Of a stretch of 12,051 nt of DNA, positions 1 through 7,554 are shown piece by piece. The notes under the pieces were generated by a model. It ran no database searches and was not told the origin of the DNA. It saw nothing but the letters and a program-made list of their open reading frames with translations. Every line of letters starts with the position of its first letter. Positions within the stretch are counted from its first letter, which is position 1. A program made the position numbers and the translations under genes. Location of the stretch: the NCBI GenBank assembly GCA_013204685.1, contig JABMSC010000229.1, positions 1 to 12,051 on the forward strand, in the 5' to 3' direction. Source of the DNA: Candidatus Omnitrophota bacterium. GTDB taxonomy: Bacteria; Omnitrophota; Gorgyraeia; Tantalellales; Tantalellaceae.

Positions 1-665
1 GCATTCAACACCGCGGTGCCATTGGCATTCACATCGAGAAACCGAATGGCAAGTTCATCACCGATAGTACCCAGAATGATATCGCCACCGGTGCCGACCG
101 TTGTGGTCAGCGTCAGGGTCTCATTGACTACCACATCATTGCCGCCGGCGAGTCGGATGGTGAAGTTCACCTGGCGGCCCTCGGGACAGGCGGCCGCCAC
201 GCTGAGCGCGAAGGGGTCCGCGGCGGAGGTGACCGTTGCCGACGGAGCGATATCGCCCAGTTCACTATAGGCATCACTGAGCTGCACATAGGGATCGTCA
301 CAGCCCAGTGTGGCGGTCACCCCGGTCATCTCGATCAGGACACCCGAATTCTGAACGCTGATGACCAGGTTGGCGCTCTCGCCGGGATCCAGGCGGCCGT
401 TGCTATTGCCGCCGGTAACCTCGACAGCGGTCAGATCCAGATACCCTCCGGCCACCAGACAGAGATAGATGTTGCTGTACAAGTTCTCTTCAAACATTAT
501 GCATTTTCCGGCATAGTAATAAGTGTTGAAATCATTCGACCCATAAATGGTTCTGTTATCATTATAGATGCCTAGAACAAATAATGCTATTAAACCTGAG
601 AGCATCAGATATATTTTCCAATGCTGTTTTACATTTCCCGAAATAGAAGCATATAATTTAGTCAT
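1..665 (-). CDS. Chimeric open frame: GT87-like membrane glycosyltransferase N-terminus joined in frame to a secreted beta-sandwich domain; 3' end outside window
   Basis: Manual reading of the minus strand gives 221 uninterrupted codons running off the window edge. The ATG (663-665) shares one base with the FkbM stop (TAATG), so translation is probably coupled; I see no Shine-Dalgarno (SD) sequence. Residues 1-66 show a basic N-terminus, one membrane segment (about 18-34) and the motif DFNTYYYAG (45-53), which resembles the first periplasmic loop of DUF2029/GT87 polyprenyl-phosphate mannosyltransferases. From about residue 70 the protein changes character: NSNGRLDPGESANL (87-100) and the following small/polar strands are typical of surface-protein beta-sandwich repeats in Zixibacteria/FCB-type bacteria. 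GC content jumps at the same place, from about 33% (481-540) to about 77% (181-240), both counted by hand. I infer that the two halves come from different genes. The GT87 call rests on a short fragment. Confidence 0.6.
   Translation of the reverse strand, partial: MTKLYASISGNVKQHWKIYLMLSGLIALFVLGIYNDNRTIYGSNDFNTYYYAGKCIMFEENLYSNIYLCLVAGGYLDLTAVEVTGGNSNGRLDPGESANLVISVQNSGVLIEMTGVTATLGCDDPYVQLSDAYSELGDIAPSATVTSAADPFALSVAAACPEGRQVNFTIRLAGGNDVVVNETLTLTTTVGTGGDIILGTIGDELAIRFLDVNANGTAVLN
445..480. other. Left composition junction inside the open frame
   Basis: Within this interval the sequence passes from AT-rich operon DNA (higher coordinates) to GC-rich DNA (lower coordinates). The protein passes from GT87-like LYSNI (residues 62-66) to the start of a beta-sandwich domain (GGYLDLTAVEV, 73-83). 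I see no target duplication, inverted repeat or insertion-sequence end here, and the exact breakpoint cannot be fixed by eye. It may be an assembly join or a real recombination point. Confidence 0.5.
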
Positions 666-1540
666 TATTGTGTATTTTTTATGGGCACAAAAACAATGTT
701 CTTATACCTGTACCGATCCTCTGGCTGGTGTTTTATTATGTTCGTACCATCAAACTCGTACGGCTCGTATCCTTTTTCCATGATATAGCCAATAAGGTCT
801 CTACTACCCATCACGCCATCCACATCTTCATCCCCTGCCTCTATTGAAATTACCGGTTTTACCTCTTTCAGCGTCCTGTCCATGCCCTTAAGTATTTCAT
901 ATTCAGCGCTTTCAGCATCGATCTTGATAAAGTCGGGAACAATTCCTTTCGTGGAAACATATTCATCAATGGATGTCGCCTTTATATTAAACTTCCGGGG
1001 TTTGAGTTTCTTCGTAGTTCCCTCCGGCAGACGTCCCGCGTAATGGGAATTAAAGGCGGAAAACCTCAGCCCATAGTCATAAAAGGTAATGTCCTTATCT
1101 TCCGAAAAAACCGCCAGATTGTTGGCATGAACATTATTCCTATCTTTTACATTCCTGAGAAGGATCTCATACGTGCTGGGCGTTGGCTCAAAAGAATGCA
1201 CCTCTCCCCCGGAGCCTACTATCTTACCGGCAAGTAATGTATAATACCCGAAATGCGCCCCTATATCAAAAAAAACCATGCCGCTTTTAAGGTATTCCAG
1301 CAATATTCTAGTCAGGCCTTCTTCATAAAACGAATAGCGAAGCAATTTAAGTGAGACTTCTTCCGGGGCCAGAACTATCATTTTTTCTCCCCAGAAAGTC
1401 TCGGCCTTTACCGTAATAGCCTTTTTAAAACCTAAAGATAGGGCCCTCAGAGTTTCCGCATATATAAGTCTTGCAATATATTGAGGCGACCCTACCTCAA
1501 GTCTTCTTTTTTCAAACTTTTCTAGATTGTTCTCACTCAT
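665..1540 (-). CDS. FkbM-family SAM-dependent methyltransferase
   Basis: Predicted cytosolic 291-residue enzyme that would methylate a hydroxyl on a sugar or lipid-linked intermediate, using S-adenosylmethionine. The SAM-binding Rossmann core is visible: motif I VFFDIGAHFGYYTLLAG (89-105), the acidic loop HSFEPTPSTYEIL (115-127), and the FkbM signature PDFIKIDAESAEYEILKGM (202-220), which in most relatives reads D-V-E-G-A-E. A further conserved strand, PVISIEAG, lies at 229-236. The first 85 residues are a family-typical helical lead-in. The start overlaps the upstream Wzy stop by 8 bases (ATGAGTGA) with no clear SD, which suggests coupled translation; its own stop shares a base with the next ATG. 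The context says glycan decoration, but the acceptor is unknown. Family assignment is firm; function is inferred. Confidence 0.9.
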   Translation of the reverse strand: MSENNLEKFEKRRLEVGSPQYIARLIYAETLRALSLGFKKAITVKAETFWGEKMIVLAPEEVSLKLLRYSFYEEGLTRILLEYLKSGMVFFDIGAHFGYYTLLAGKIVGSGGEVHSFEPTPSTYEILLRNVKDRNNVHANNLAVFSEDKDITFYDYGLRFSAFNSHYAGRLPEGTTKKLKPRKFNIKATSIDEYVSTKGIVPDFIKIDAESAEYEILKGMDRTLKEVKPVISIEAGDEDVDGVMGSRDLIGYIMEKGYEPYEFDGTNIIKHQPEDRYRYKNIVFVPIKNTQ

Positions 1541-2792
1541 TTTCTATATGTGCGGTTTTTTGAATAGAAATTCCAAAAGCTATCATAAACCACATAAGCA
1601 TGCCTACCTGCATCGAATAAATATTCGTATCAACAAAGCTGTGCATGAAAAATGCAAAAAGCCCCGTAATTATTCCCAAAAGAAGCGTGCTGTAAAGACT
1701 GTCTTTGACCCTCTTAAAAGCTCCAAATAATGTCCTGAATAAAATAGCCAGCATCCATAAAAAAGCCCCTAATCCCAATATGCCTGATTCGGCTGCCATA
1801 CGTAGATATGAGTTATGCGGGTATATCCCGGTTTCCTCACTAACCTTATACTGCGGTGCGATATAAGCATAAGTGTTGGGGCCAGAGCCCACCAGAGGAT
1901 GATCCTTTATTATCTTACCCGCTTCTATCCAGGTTTTTTTTCTTACAGCTACTGTCCTGTTCTCAAGAGTAAATATGGATTTCCTGTTAGTTTTCATAAA
2001 AAAGGTGTTTGCTAAGTCCGGCATTGCAATGAACAAAACTACAAAAATAAGCACTAAAGCAATGCCTAATCTTTTTGCTTTAAAAATACCTACCACTAAG
2101 AGAGACACCATAAGTGCCACAAATGCCGAACGTGAATGTGTGAGAATAAGGCAGGCCATCAGTATAGCCGAAGTCGCCCAAAGTATAGGTGTTAAATACC
2201 GCTCTTTTTTCTTCCAGAAATAAGCAAGGATCAGTGCCATAGGTATCATTATTATGAGCCAGACCGCAAAATCATTTGGATTACCAAAAGACGCGGTCAC
2301 TGAATGAATATTATGAAAAGTTTCTTTTCCTCTTAAAAAATCTGTTCCCGTTATAGATTGGAATATCCCATCGAAAGATATCAAGATCATAGACGAAATT
2401 AACACCATCAAAAGTCTCATGATCTTGCCTCTGGTGTTAATACTATCAATCAGAATAAAATATATAAGAAGTCCTTCGCCGAGCTTCAAAAAAAAGCCTT
2501 CCAGGCTCAGGGATAGTGAAACACTGGTAAGCATTGATATAAAATTTATGGCTGCGAATACGGCAATGGGCAGATTGAGATCGGTGCTTGTGAGCTTGAT
2601 AAGTTTAAATAAAGAATCCCCGCGTTTGTGCTTAAGGATCCTTCCAAGGACCCATGAAACAAGAGCGGCAAAAAAGAAGATCTCGAGCATTGATTTCGAG
2701 AATGGTAAAGTGAAGATAAGGCCCCAGAGAGAGATCTCCAGTATCTTATCCACCCATCGTATGATCTTTTCCAGGTTTATAGCTTTATTCAT
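1533..2792 (-). CDS. O-antigen ligase/polymerase (Wzy_C family), second tandem copy
   Basis: Integral inner-membrane protein of 419 residues with about ten hydrophobic segments. It belongs to the Wzy/WaaL family, which polymerises undecaprenyl-linked repeat units or ligates glycan to a lipid or protein acceptor on the periplasmic face. The hallmark Wzy_C region is clear: THSRSAFVAL (218-227), then a large periplasmic loop with GSGPNTY (302-308), then YPHNSYLRMAAESGILGLGAFL (324-345), which carries the conserved H and E residues. A second signature, SFGNPNDFAVWLIIMIP (168-184), is shared with the copy upstream. The start overlaps the upstream stop by 8 bases (ATGAATAA) and has no SD, pointing to coupling. 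Ligase and polymerase cannot be told apart from motifs. It could act on a different linkage from its paralog. Confidence 0.9.
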   Translation of the reverse strand: MNKAINLEKIIRWVDKILEISLWGLIFTLPFSKSMLEIFFFAALVSWVLGRILKHKRGDSLFKLIKLTSTDLNLPIAVFAAINFISMLTSVSLSLSLEGFFLKLGEGLLIYFILIDSINTRGKIMRLLMVLISSMILISFDGIFQSITGTDFLRGKETFHNIHSVTASFGNPNDFAVWLIIMIPMALILAYFWKKKERYLTPILWATSAILMACLILTHSRSAFVALMVSLLVVGIFKAKRLGIALVLIFVVLFIAMPDLANTFFMKTNRKSIFTLENRTVAVRKKTWIEAGKIIKDHPLVGSGPNTYAYIAPQYKVSEETGIYPHNSYLRMAAESGILGLGAFLWMLAILFRTLFGAFKRVKDSLYSTLLLGIITGLFAFFMHSFVDTNIYSMQVGMLMWFMIAFGISIQKTAHIENE

Positions 2793-4044
2793 TAGTAGCT
2801 AGTTTCTTCGTGGCAACAATAAGACCTGTCACAAACCACATAAGACTGCTTAATTGAAGAGAATAGAGCGCCGTGTCGACAAAACTATGAAGCAAAAATC
2901 CGAATAATCCCGCTAATAGACTTACTAAAAAAGCACTGTATAATTCACCTCTGATCCTTTTTAGGCTTCGGAGGACAGAAATAAATAAGGTAAGAATCAT
3001 CCATAAGAATGCCCCTAACCCTAATATCCCGGTCTCAGCCGCCATCTGCAAATAACAGTTGTGAGGATAAATGCCTCTCTCACCTTCCGGTGTATACTCC
3101 TGAACAACTTCTGTATAGGTATTTAATCCGGATCCGAAAACCGGATAATCTTTTATTATTTCTACGGCTTCGGTCCAAAGTTTCATCCTGAACTGGACTT
3201 CATTTGTTTTTCCCTCAATGGGTCTAACAAGCTCGACCGCCCTTTCCCGCGTTGAATCCGGCACAATAAATGGAACTACTAATAATAAGATCACCACGCC
3301 GAGCAAAATCTTTTTACTCTTTATAACCCCCAAAAAGATCAAAGTTAATAGAACCGCTATCCACACACCCCGTGATGAAACCAGAATCACACAAATAAAC
3401 AAGAGTCCCGATAGGAAGCACAAAACAGGTTTTACCCAGCCGCTCACCCAATCATATTTATCCTGGAATTTTATCCAATCTCTCTTCCAGAAAAAGGATA
3501 GTCCAAAGAATAAAGGTATCATCACAATAAGCCAGGTGCCAAAATCGTTTGAATTGCCAAAAGAAGCTTCTATGCCAGTGCCTCTGGTCTGAAATCCGCG
3601 AAGAAAGTCCACACCCGTAAAATTCTGATACATGCCATCTATGCATATTAGAACAACAGAGGCTGTTAAGAACAGTAAGACCCTTTTTATGCGTTTTTCA
3701 TCACAAAAAGTCTCGGCAACCATGAAGTAAATAAGTATCAATTCAATGAATTTACTAAAGAAACTTTCCAGACTCAAAGAAAGAGACGTGCTCATAAGAG
3801 CTGAGATGAAACTAAAAAAAACAAGAAAGGCTATAGGTAAATTTAATTCGGTTTTTGCGGGAATGAAAATCTTAAACCAAGGCCGCTTCCCTGCATACAA
3901 AAGAACTTTTTTTATTATCCAGGCGCCAAGGGCTACTCCAAAAAATATTTCTACAAGTGACTTTGAAAAAGGGAGAGAAAAAAGAATACCCAACAAGGAA
4001 AGCTCTAAGAGCCTGTCAAGCCATACTATTATCTTTTCTTTCAC
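2785..4044 (-). CDS. O-antigen ligase/polymerase (Wzy_C family), first tandem copy
   Basis: Polytopic membrane protein of 419 residues, the same length as its downstream neighbour and alignable to it throughout: LPFSKS near residue 24, FTGVDFLRG (142-150), SFGNSNDFGTWLIVMIP (161-177), SSRGVWIAV (223-231), FGSGLNTY (303-310) and YPHNCYLQMAAETGILGLG (326-344). These are the Wzy_C/WaaL motifs, including the periplasmic-loop H and E. The start is GTG: it overlaps the dehydratase stop as GTGA and is preceded by an ideal AAGGAG five bases upstream, which decides the start. N- and C-terminal membrane regions are also shared (HSFVDT at 386-391; HSFVDTNIYS in the copy), so I infer an old tandem duplication rather than two unrelated ligases. 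Confidence 0.9.
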   Translation of the reverse strand: MKEKIIVWLDRLLELSLLGILFSLPFSKSLVEIFFGVALGAWIIKKVLLYAGKRPWFKIFIPAKTELNLPIAFLVFFSFISALMSTSLSLSLESFFSKFIELILIYFMVAETFCDEKRIKRVLLFLTASVVLICIDGMYQNFTGVDFLRGFQTRGTGIEASFGNSNDFGTWLIVMIPLFFGLSFFWKRDWIKFQDKYDWVSGWVKPVLCFLSGLLFICVILVSSRGVWIAVLLTLIFLGVIKSKKILLGVVILLLVVPFIVPDSTRERAVELVRPIEGKTNEVQFRMKLWTEAVEIIKDYPVFGSGLNTYTEVVQEYTPEGERGIYPHNCYLQMAAETGILGLGAFLWMILTLFISVLRSLKRIRGELYSAFLVSLLAGLFGFLLHSFVDTALYSLQLSSLMWFVTGLIVATKKLATNE

Positions 4045-5894
4045 CCTGTCTCCTTATGCGAATTAGGATTATAGGTAGGGACCATTTCTTTTATCTTCTT
4101 CACAATTCCCGATTCATCCATTAGATCCGTGAATCTCTCCAAAACCTTTATGTCTTTTCTCATCTGTCTGGGATCAAACTCCTTAGGCTGCGTGATATAT
4201 ATTTTATTGTGTTTTGTAGCTTTATCGTGTTCTGTGTCCAGGAGCATTTCTTCGTGCATTTTCTCACCCGGCCGCATGCCAATAAATTTTATCTCTATAT
4301 CCTCATCGGGCTCCAAACCCGAGAGGATTATAAGTTCACGGGCCAGGTCGACTATTTTTAACTGCTCACCCATATCAAGTATGAACACTTCCCCGCCTTT
4401 ACCTATGGCTCCGGCCTGTATAACCAGCTGAGCCGCCTCACTTGCCGCCATAAAGTATCTCTTAACTTCCGGATCGGTAACTGTTATGGGACCACCCTTT
4501 TCGATCTGTTTCTTGAATATAGGAACAACGCTTCCGCTTGAGCCAATAACGTTACCAAACCGCACGGCCATAAATTTTGTCCTGGCTGTCTGCGCTTTGG
4601 CCTGTATCATCATCTCGGCTATACGTTTTGAAGCCCCCATAATGCTTGTAGGATTAACGGCTTTATCGGTGGATATCATGACAAAGCTTTCCACGCGGTA
4701 ATGCTCTGCGGCATACATGAAATTTCTTGTACCGATAATATTATTTTTGATCGCGGCAACGGGATTTTCTTCCATAAGCGGCACATGTTTATGCGCCGCA
4801 GAATGAAACACCACTTCAGGTTTATGTTTAGTAAAGGTATGTTTTAGCAGCCCTATATCTTTAATGTCCCCTATCACAATACTGAGATCCAGCTGTGGGA
4901 ATTTTTCTCTAAGCTCAAGCTCCAGAAAATAAATATCATTCTCATTATAGTCGTACATTACCAGCGTCTTCGGCTCGAACGGTGCGATCTGCCTGCATAA
5001 TTCAGATCCGATAGTCCCGCCTGCTCCTGTCACCAAAACAGCTTTACCTTTTATGAAAGACATTACTTCCCCGGTATTGATCCGAACTGTTTTGCGGCCC
5101 ATAAGGTCTTCCGGCTGAACCTCCCGTATCTGCTTCACATCTATTTCCCCGGTCAGGATCTTATCAAGTCCGGGGGCTTTCTTTATCCTTACTTCCGACT
5201 TCTCACATTTAGAGATAATGTCTCTTATCATTTTTCCGCTAGCGGATGGAATGGCGATTACTATTTCTTCCGCACCGGTACGCTCCACAATACTATTAAT
5301 TTTATCGGTAGAACCCATGACCTCAATGCCGTATATACTTAGATGAACTTTTGCAGGATCGTCATCGATAAACCCAACAATTTCAAAACGGGCATTCTTC
5401 ATTAATTCCTTCAGCACCATTACACCCGATTCCCCGGCGCCTACTATAAGTGTCTTAACGCTTCTAGCCTCACGCATAGGGAGCACACGCTCTCTGAAAC
5501 TCCTGCTTACCAAGCGCACTCCTGCAATAAATCCCACGCACAGGATCCAGTCCAAAATGAATACTGAGCGTGGAAACCCCTGCATACCACGCCAGAGAAA
5601 AATGAATATCATAAAGAAGATCGTTGAGACAATATTTGCCTTCAGTATCTGGGCAAGGTCATGCATGCTTACATATCTCCACATTCCGGAATACAGCCCA
5701 AACAGGTGAAAAACCACCATCTTTATAAGAAGCAAAAGCGGTATAGTCTCTGCTATAAGTGAGAGATATCTTCCCGGCACAATAAATTCAAAGCGTATAA
5801 GAAAAGCTGTGATATATGCGGCCACGATCAACATCATATGCGTCAGCATGATCAAGAAACGTCTGTGTTTTATCAATAAGTCTTTGGTATTCAT
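4041..5894 (-). CDS. Membrane-bound UDP-HexNAc 4,6-dehydratase (CapD/FlaA1/WbpM/PglF-type)
   Basis: 617 residues, the usual length of the long-form family. Four membrane segments (about 14-33, 50-68, 86-101, 111-129) precede a first Rossmann unit, TLIVGAGESGVMVLKEL (148-164). The catalytic extended-SDR domain starts with KAVLVTGAGGTIGSELCRQI (284-303; the GxxGxxG NAD(P)-binding motif). Instead of YxxxK it has the family's STDKAVNPTSIMGASKR (408-424), which carries the catalytic S/M/K. RFGNVIGSSGSVVPIF (445-460) and RPGEKMHEEM (541-550) complete the signature. It should convert UDP-GlcNAc (or a related UDP-HexNAc) to the 4-keto-6-deoxy sugar on the cytoplasmic face, the entry step to bacillosamine, QuiNAc or FucNAc sugars. 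With the aminotransferase and acyltransferase in the same operon it resembles a PglF-E-D set. The ATG has AAGGA 3-4 bases upstream. Confidence 0.92.
   Translation of the reverse strand: MNTKDLLIKHRRFLIMLTHMMLIVAAYITAFLIRFEFIVPGRYLSLIAETIPLLLLIKMVVFHLFGLYSGMWRYVSMHDLAQILKANIVSTIFFMIFIFLWRGMQGFPRSVFILDWILCVGFIAGVRLVSRSFRERVLPMREARSVKTLIVGAGESGVMVLKELMKNARFEIVGFIDDDPAKVHLSIYGIEVMGSTDKINSIVERTGAEEIVIAIPSASGKMIRDIISKCEKSEVRIKKAPGLDKILTGEIDVKQIREVQPEDLMGRKTVRINTGEVMSFIKGKAVLVTGAGGTIGSELCRQIAPFEPKTLVMYDYNENDIYFLELELREKFPQLDLSIVIGDIKDIGLLKHTFTKHKPEVVFHSAAHKHVPLMEENPVAAIKNNIIGTRNFMYAAEHYRVESFVMISTDKAVNPTSIMGASKRIAEMMIQAKAQTARTKFMAVRFGNVIGSSGSVVPIFKKQIEKGGPITVTDPEVKRYFMAASEAAQLVIQAGAIGKGGEVFILDMGEQLKIVDLARELIILSGLEPDEDIEIKFIGMRPGEKMHEEMLLDTEHDKATKHNKIYITQPKEFDPRQMRKDIKVLERFTDLMDESGIVKKIKEMVPTYNPNSHKETG
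4050..4055 (-). promoter_or_regulatory. Shine-Dalgarno AAGGAG for the first Wzy gene
   Basis: The minus strand reads AAGGAG, five bases, then GTG (4042-4044). It lies within the last codons of the upstream dehydratase and supports a GTG start overlapping that gene's TGA. Confidence 0.75.
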
Positions 5895-6001
5895 TTATCC
5901 TTTTTCTTCCTCTTTTTCGAGTGCCACAAATCCTTTATGATACTTTTAATATACGGGTATGTGGATTGTTCTTCATAGCTTATCCATATCTCATAAATCG
6001 A
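5891..6001 (-). pseudogene. 36-codon C-terminal coding remnant ending at the dehydratase start
   Basis: In the gap between the radical SAM gene and the dehydratase, one minus-strand frame is open for 36 codons with no usable start. It ends in a TGA overlapping the dehydratase ATG as ATGA, the same coupling style seen elsewhere in this operon. The peptide contains SYEEQSTYPYIKSIIKDLW and a very basic tail, KKRKKKDK. The simplest inference is that this is the surviving 3' end of a gene that once directly preceded the dehydratase and was cut off when the radical SAM gene arrived. I do not recognise the family. A chance open frame of this length in AT-rich DNA is possible. Confidence 0.35.
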
Positions 6002-7419
6002 TCAATTTCACTCAAAATCTCCCGCACTGACTTCGGGTCGGTTTGTGAACCTCTAAGTTGATCGTTGAGTTTCTCGACCAGGCAAATGGCCTGTTGTATG
6101 TAATCAAAATTTTCTTCTGAAATCCAGGGCCGCACGAGGGATCTTGTTCCACCAGTATCATCAATATCAAATTTACTCCAATCGTCCAGACTTTCAGGCG
6201 GATTAAACCCATGCCTGATAGCGTCTTCATAAAGTTCGGTTCCCGGAAGGGGGATATACTTGTATAATGTTCCAAGAGCATAAGGTGACGACATAGATGT
6301 GCGTGCAAGATCTGACACAAGTTTTAGGGTTAATTTTAAGTCATCCCTGTTTTCCTGCGGGGTGCAAATGAGTATATTGTATGTTTTATAGAAACCATAT
6401 TGTGACAATAAACTGTCTACCTGATAGATCTGCTCCACTTTTATACCCTTTCCCATATAATCCAAAATTTTCTGCGACCCCGATTCAGGAGCAGTGCCAA
6501 TTGCAATTACACCGTATTCTTTCATGCTTTTCCACGTTTCTTCCTTTAGCTTAAGAAGCACATCGACCCTCGCCGCAAATCGGTATTTTATAAAAATACC
6601 CTCATTTCTGATTGCTTTCAGCATTTCGATAAACCTTTGTTCGTCCATTAAGAAATTTTCGTCTTCAAGGGTAATTAAATCCGCACCGTATTTGTTAACG
6701 AGTGTTTTGACGTCACTTACTACATGATCAATGGTGTGGTATCTAATTTTTGTATTAGGCCAGATAACGCTTGTATTGCTGCAAAATCTACATCTGTACG
6801 GGCAACCCCTCGAAGTCCATATAGGAAATTCCCTGTTAGCACCGATAGCAAGTTTTCTGACATATTGCTCCATATCGAGCAAATGATACGGCAAATGAAA
6901 TGTTTTATCCAAAGCGGTGTATCCGGAATTTTCGCCTATAAAAAACTCATCCCCTTTTTTAAATCCTATACCCGGCATGCCATGCAGCGAATCGATATCA
7001 TTATTCCCGATTTTCTCTAATAACGATATGATTGTATTTTCTCCTTCTCCCCACACGATGTAATCAACAAGGTCGCTTTTTAATGTTTGCTCTGCGAGGG
7101 CTGTTACATGGACACCACCCCACATTCGAGGGATGCCTGGATATTTTGATTTAAGCGTTTTTGCAATTAAAATTGCATTTGCCAATTGAGTCCCAGACAT
7201 AGTAGAGATACCGAAACATAGTGTATTTTTTGAAACAAGCTGATCGATTTGCTTCAACACGTTTTTATTGTCAGCGCAAACTACGGACACTTCATAACCT
7301 GCGTCAATTAACGAACTCGCAAGATAAAGAGGCCCGTACGGCAGGTGCAATGACTGGCTTCTTAACTTTTCTTTCATCGGAATTGGATTAATAATAATAA
7401 TGTGCTTTTTCTGTGACAT
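5980..7419 (-). CDS. Radical SAM protein with N-terminal B12-binding-type domain
   Basis: Predicted cytosolic 479-residue iron-sulfur enzyme. Residues 6-140 look like a cobalamin-binding-type Rossmann domain: IIINPIPM, LPYGPLYLASSLIDAGYEV (26-44), ISTMSGTQLANAILIAKTLK (71-90), MWGGVHVTA (99-107) and IVWGEGE (121-127). The classic DxHxxG is absent, as in many members of this class. The radical SAM core follows, with the cluster motif CPYRCRFC (C206, C210, C213), and LEDENFL (251-257) and IGTAPESGSQ (307-316) as SAM-site strands. Relatives methylate unactivated carbons, rearrange lipids or modify sugars; the substrate here is unknown. Unlike every other operon gene it does not touch its neighbours, having an 85-base gap downstream and 135 bases upstream. 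SD is weak (GGAAATTTGAT before ATG). It may be a late insertion. Confidence 0.88.
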   Translation of the reverse strand: MSQKKHIIIINPIPMKEKLRSQSLHLPYGPLYLASSLIDAGYEVSVVCADNKNVLKQIDQLVSKNTLCFGISTMSGTQLANAILIAKTLKSKYPGIPRMWGGVHVTALAEQTLKSDLVDYIVWGEGENTIISLLEKIGNNDIDSLHGMPGIGFKKGDEFFIGENSGYTALDKTFHLPYHLLDMEQYVRKLAIGANREFPIWTSRGCPYRCRFCSNTSVIWPNTKIRYHTIDHVVSDVKTLVNKYGADLITLEDENFLMDEQRFIEMLKAIRNEGIFIKYRFAARVDVLLKLKEETWKSMKEYGVIAIGTAPESGSQKILDYMGKGIKVEQIYQVDSLLSQYGFYKTYNILICTPQENRDDLKLTLKLVSDLARTSMSSPYALGTLYKYIPLPGTELYEDAIRHGFNPPESLDDWSKFDIDDTGGTRSLVRPWISEENFDYIQQAICLVEKLNDQLRGSQTDPKSVREILSEIDRFMRYG

Positions 7420-7554
7420 ATCAAATTTCCATTTTTCTCTTTTTTTCGAACATGATAAAATGGGGTCAGGTCATACTATTCAACAAATCTTCGATCGAAT
7501 TCAAAAACTTATAAAACCCCCCTGTCTTTCAATCTCTTCTTCCCCTTCTTTGTT
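7420..7554. other. Intergenic gap between aminotransferase and radical SAM genes
   Basis: The longest non-coding gap of the operon (135 bases). It holds a GGGGTCAGGTC motif, a 10-base perfect palindrome TTCGATCGAA (7490-7499), and on the minus strand a start-less 20-codon frame that ends within the repeat motif (reading KFLNSIEDLLNSMT before the stop). I see no convincing promoter or hairpin-plus-T-run terminator. It looks like debris of a repeat or mobile element rather than a designed regulatory region. Confidence 0.45.
7460..7472 (+). repeat. REP/RAYT-associated-like motif ATGGGGTCAGGTC
   Basis: From memory, AATGGGGTCAGGTC-type strings recur beside IS200-like REP-associated tyrosine transposase (Y1/RAYT) genes and scattered repeats in many environmental bacterial genomes. 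Only one copy is seen in this window and no transposase is present, so this is a recognised-looking fragment, not a proven repeat. Confidence 0.35.

Noticed and set aside
16..270. Plus-strand open frame of 84 codons in the GC-rich left edge
   Set aside because: The minus-strand reading gives a coherent beta-sandwich domain with an NGRLDPGE motif across the same bases; the plus frame is low-complexity Ser/Pro/Val shadow.
7490..7499. Perfect palindrome TTCGATCGAA as an operator or terminator
   Set aside because: Ten bases with no loop, no T-run and no second copy; too short to claim as a regulatory site.
7500..7554. Possible promoter for the radical SAM gene
   Set aside because: TTGAAA- and TATAAG-like strings occur on the minus strand in this gap but at poor spacing (about 14 bases) and in AT-rich DNA; not distinguishable from chance.
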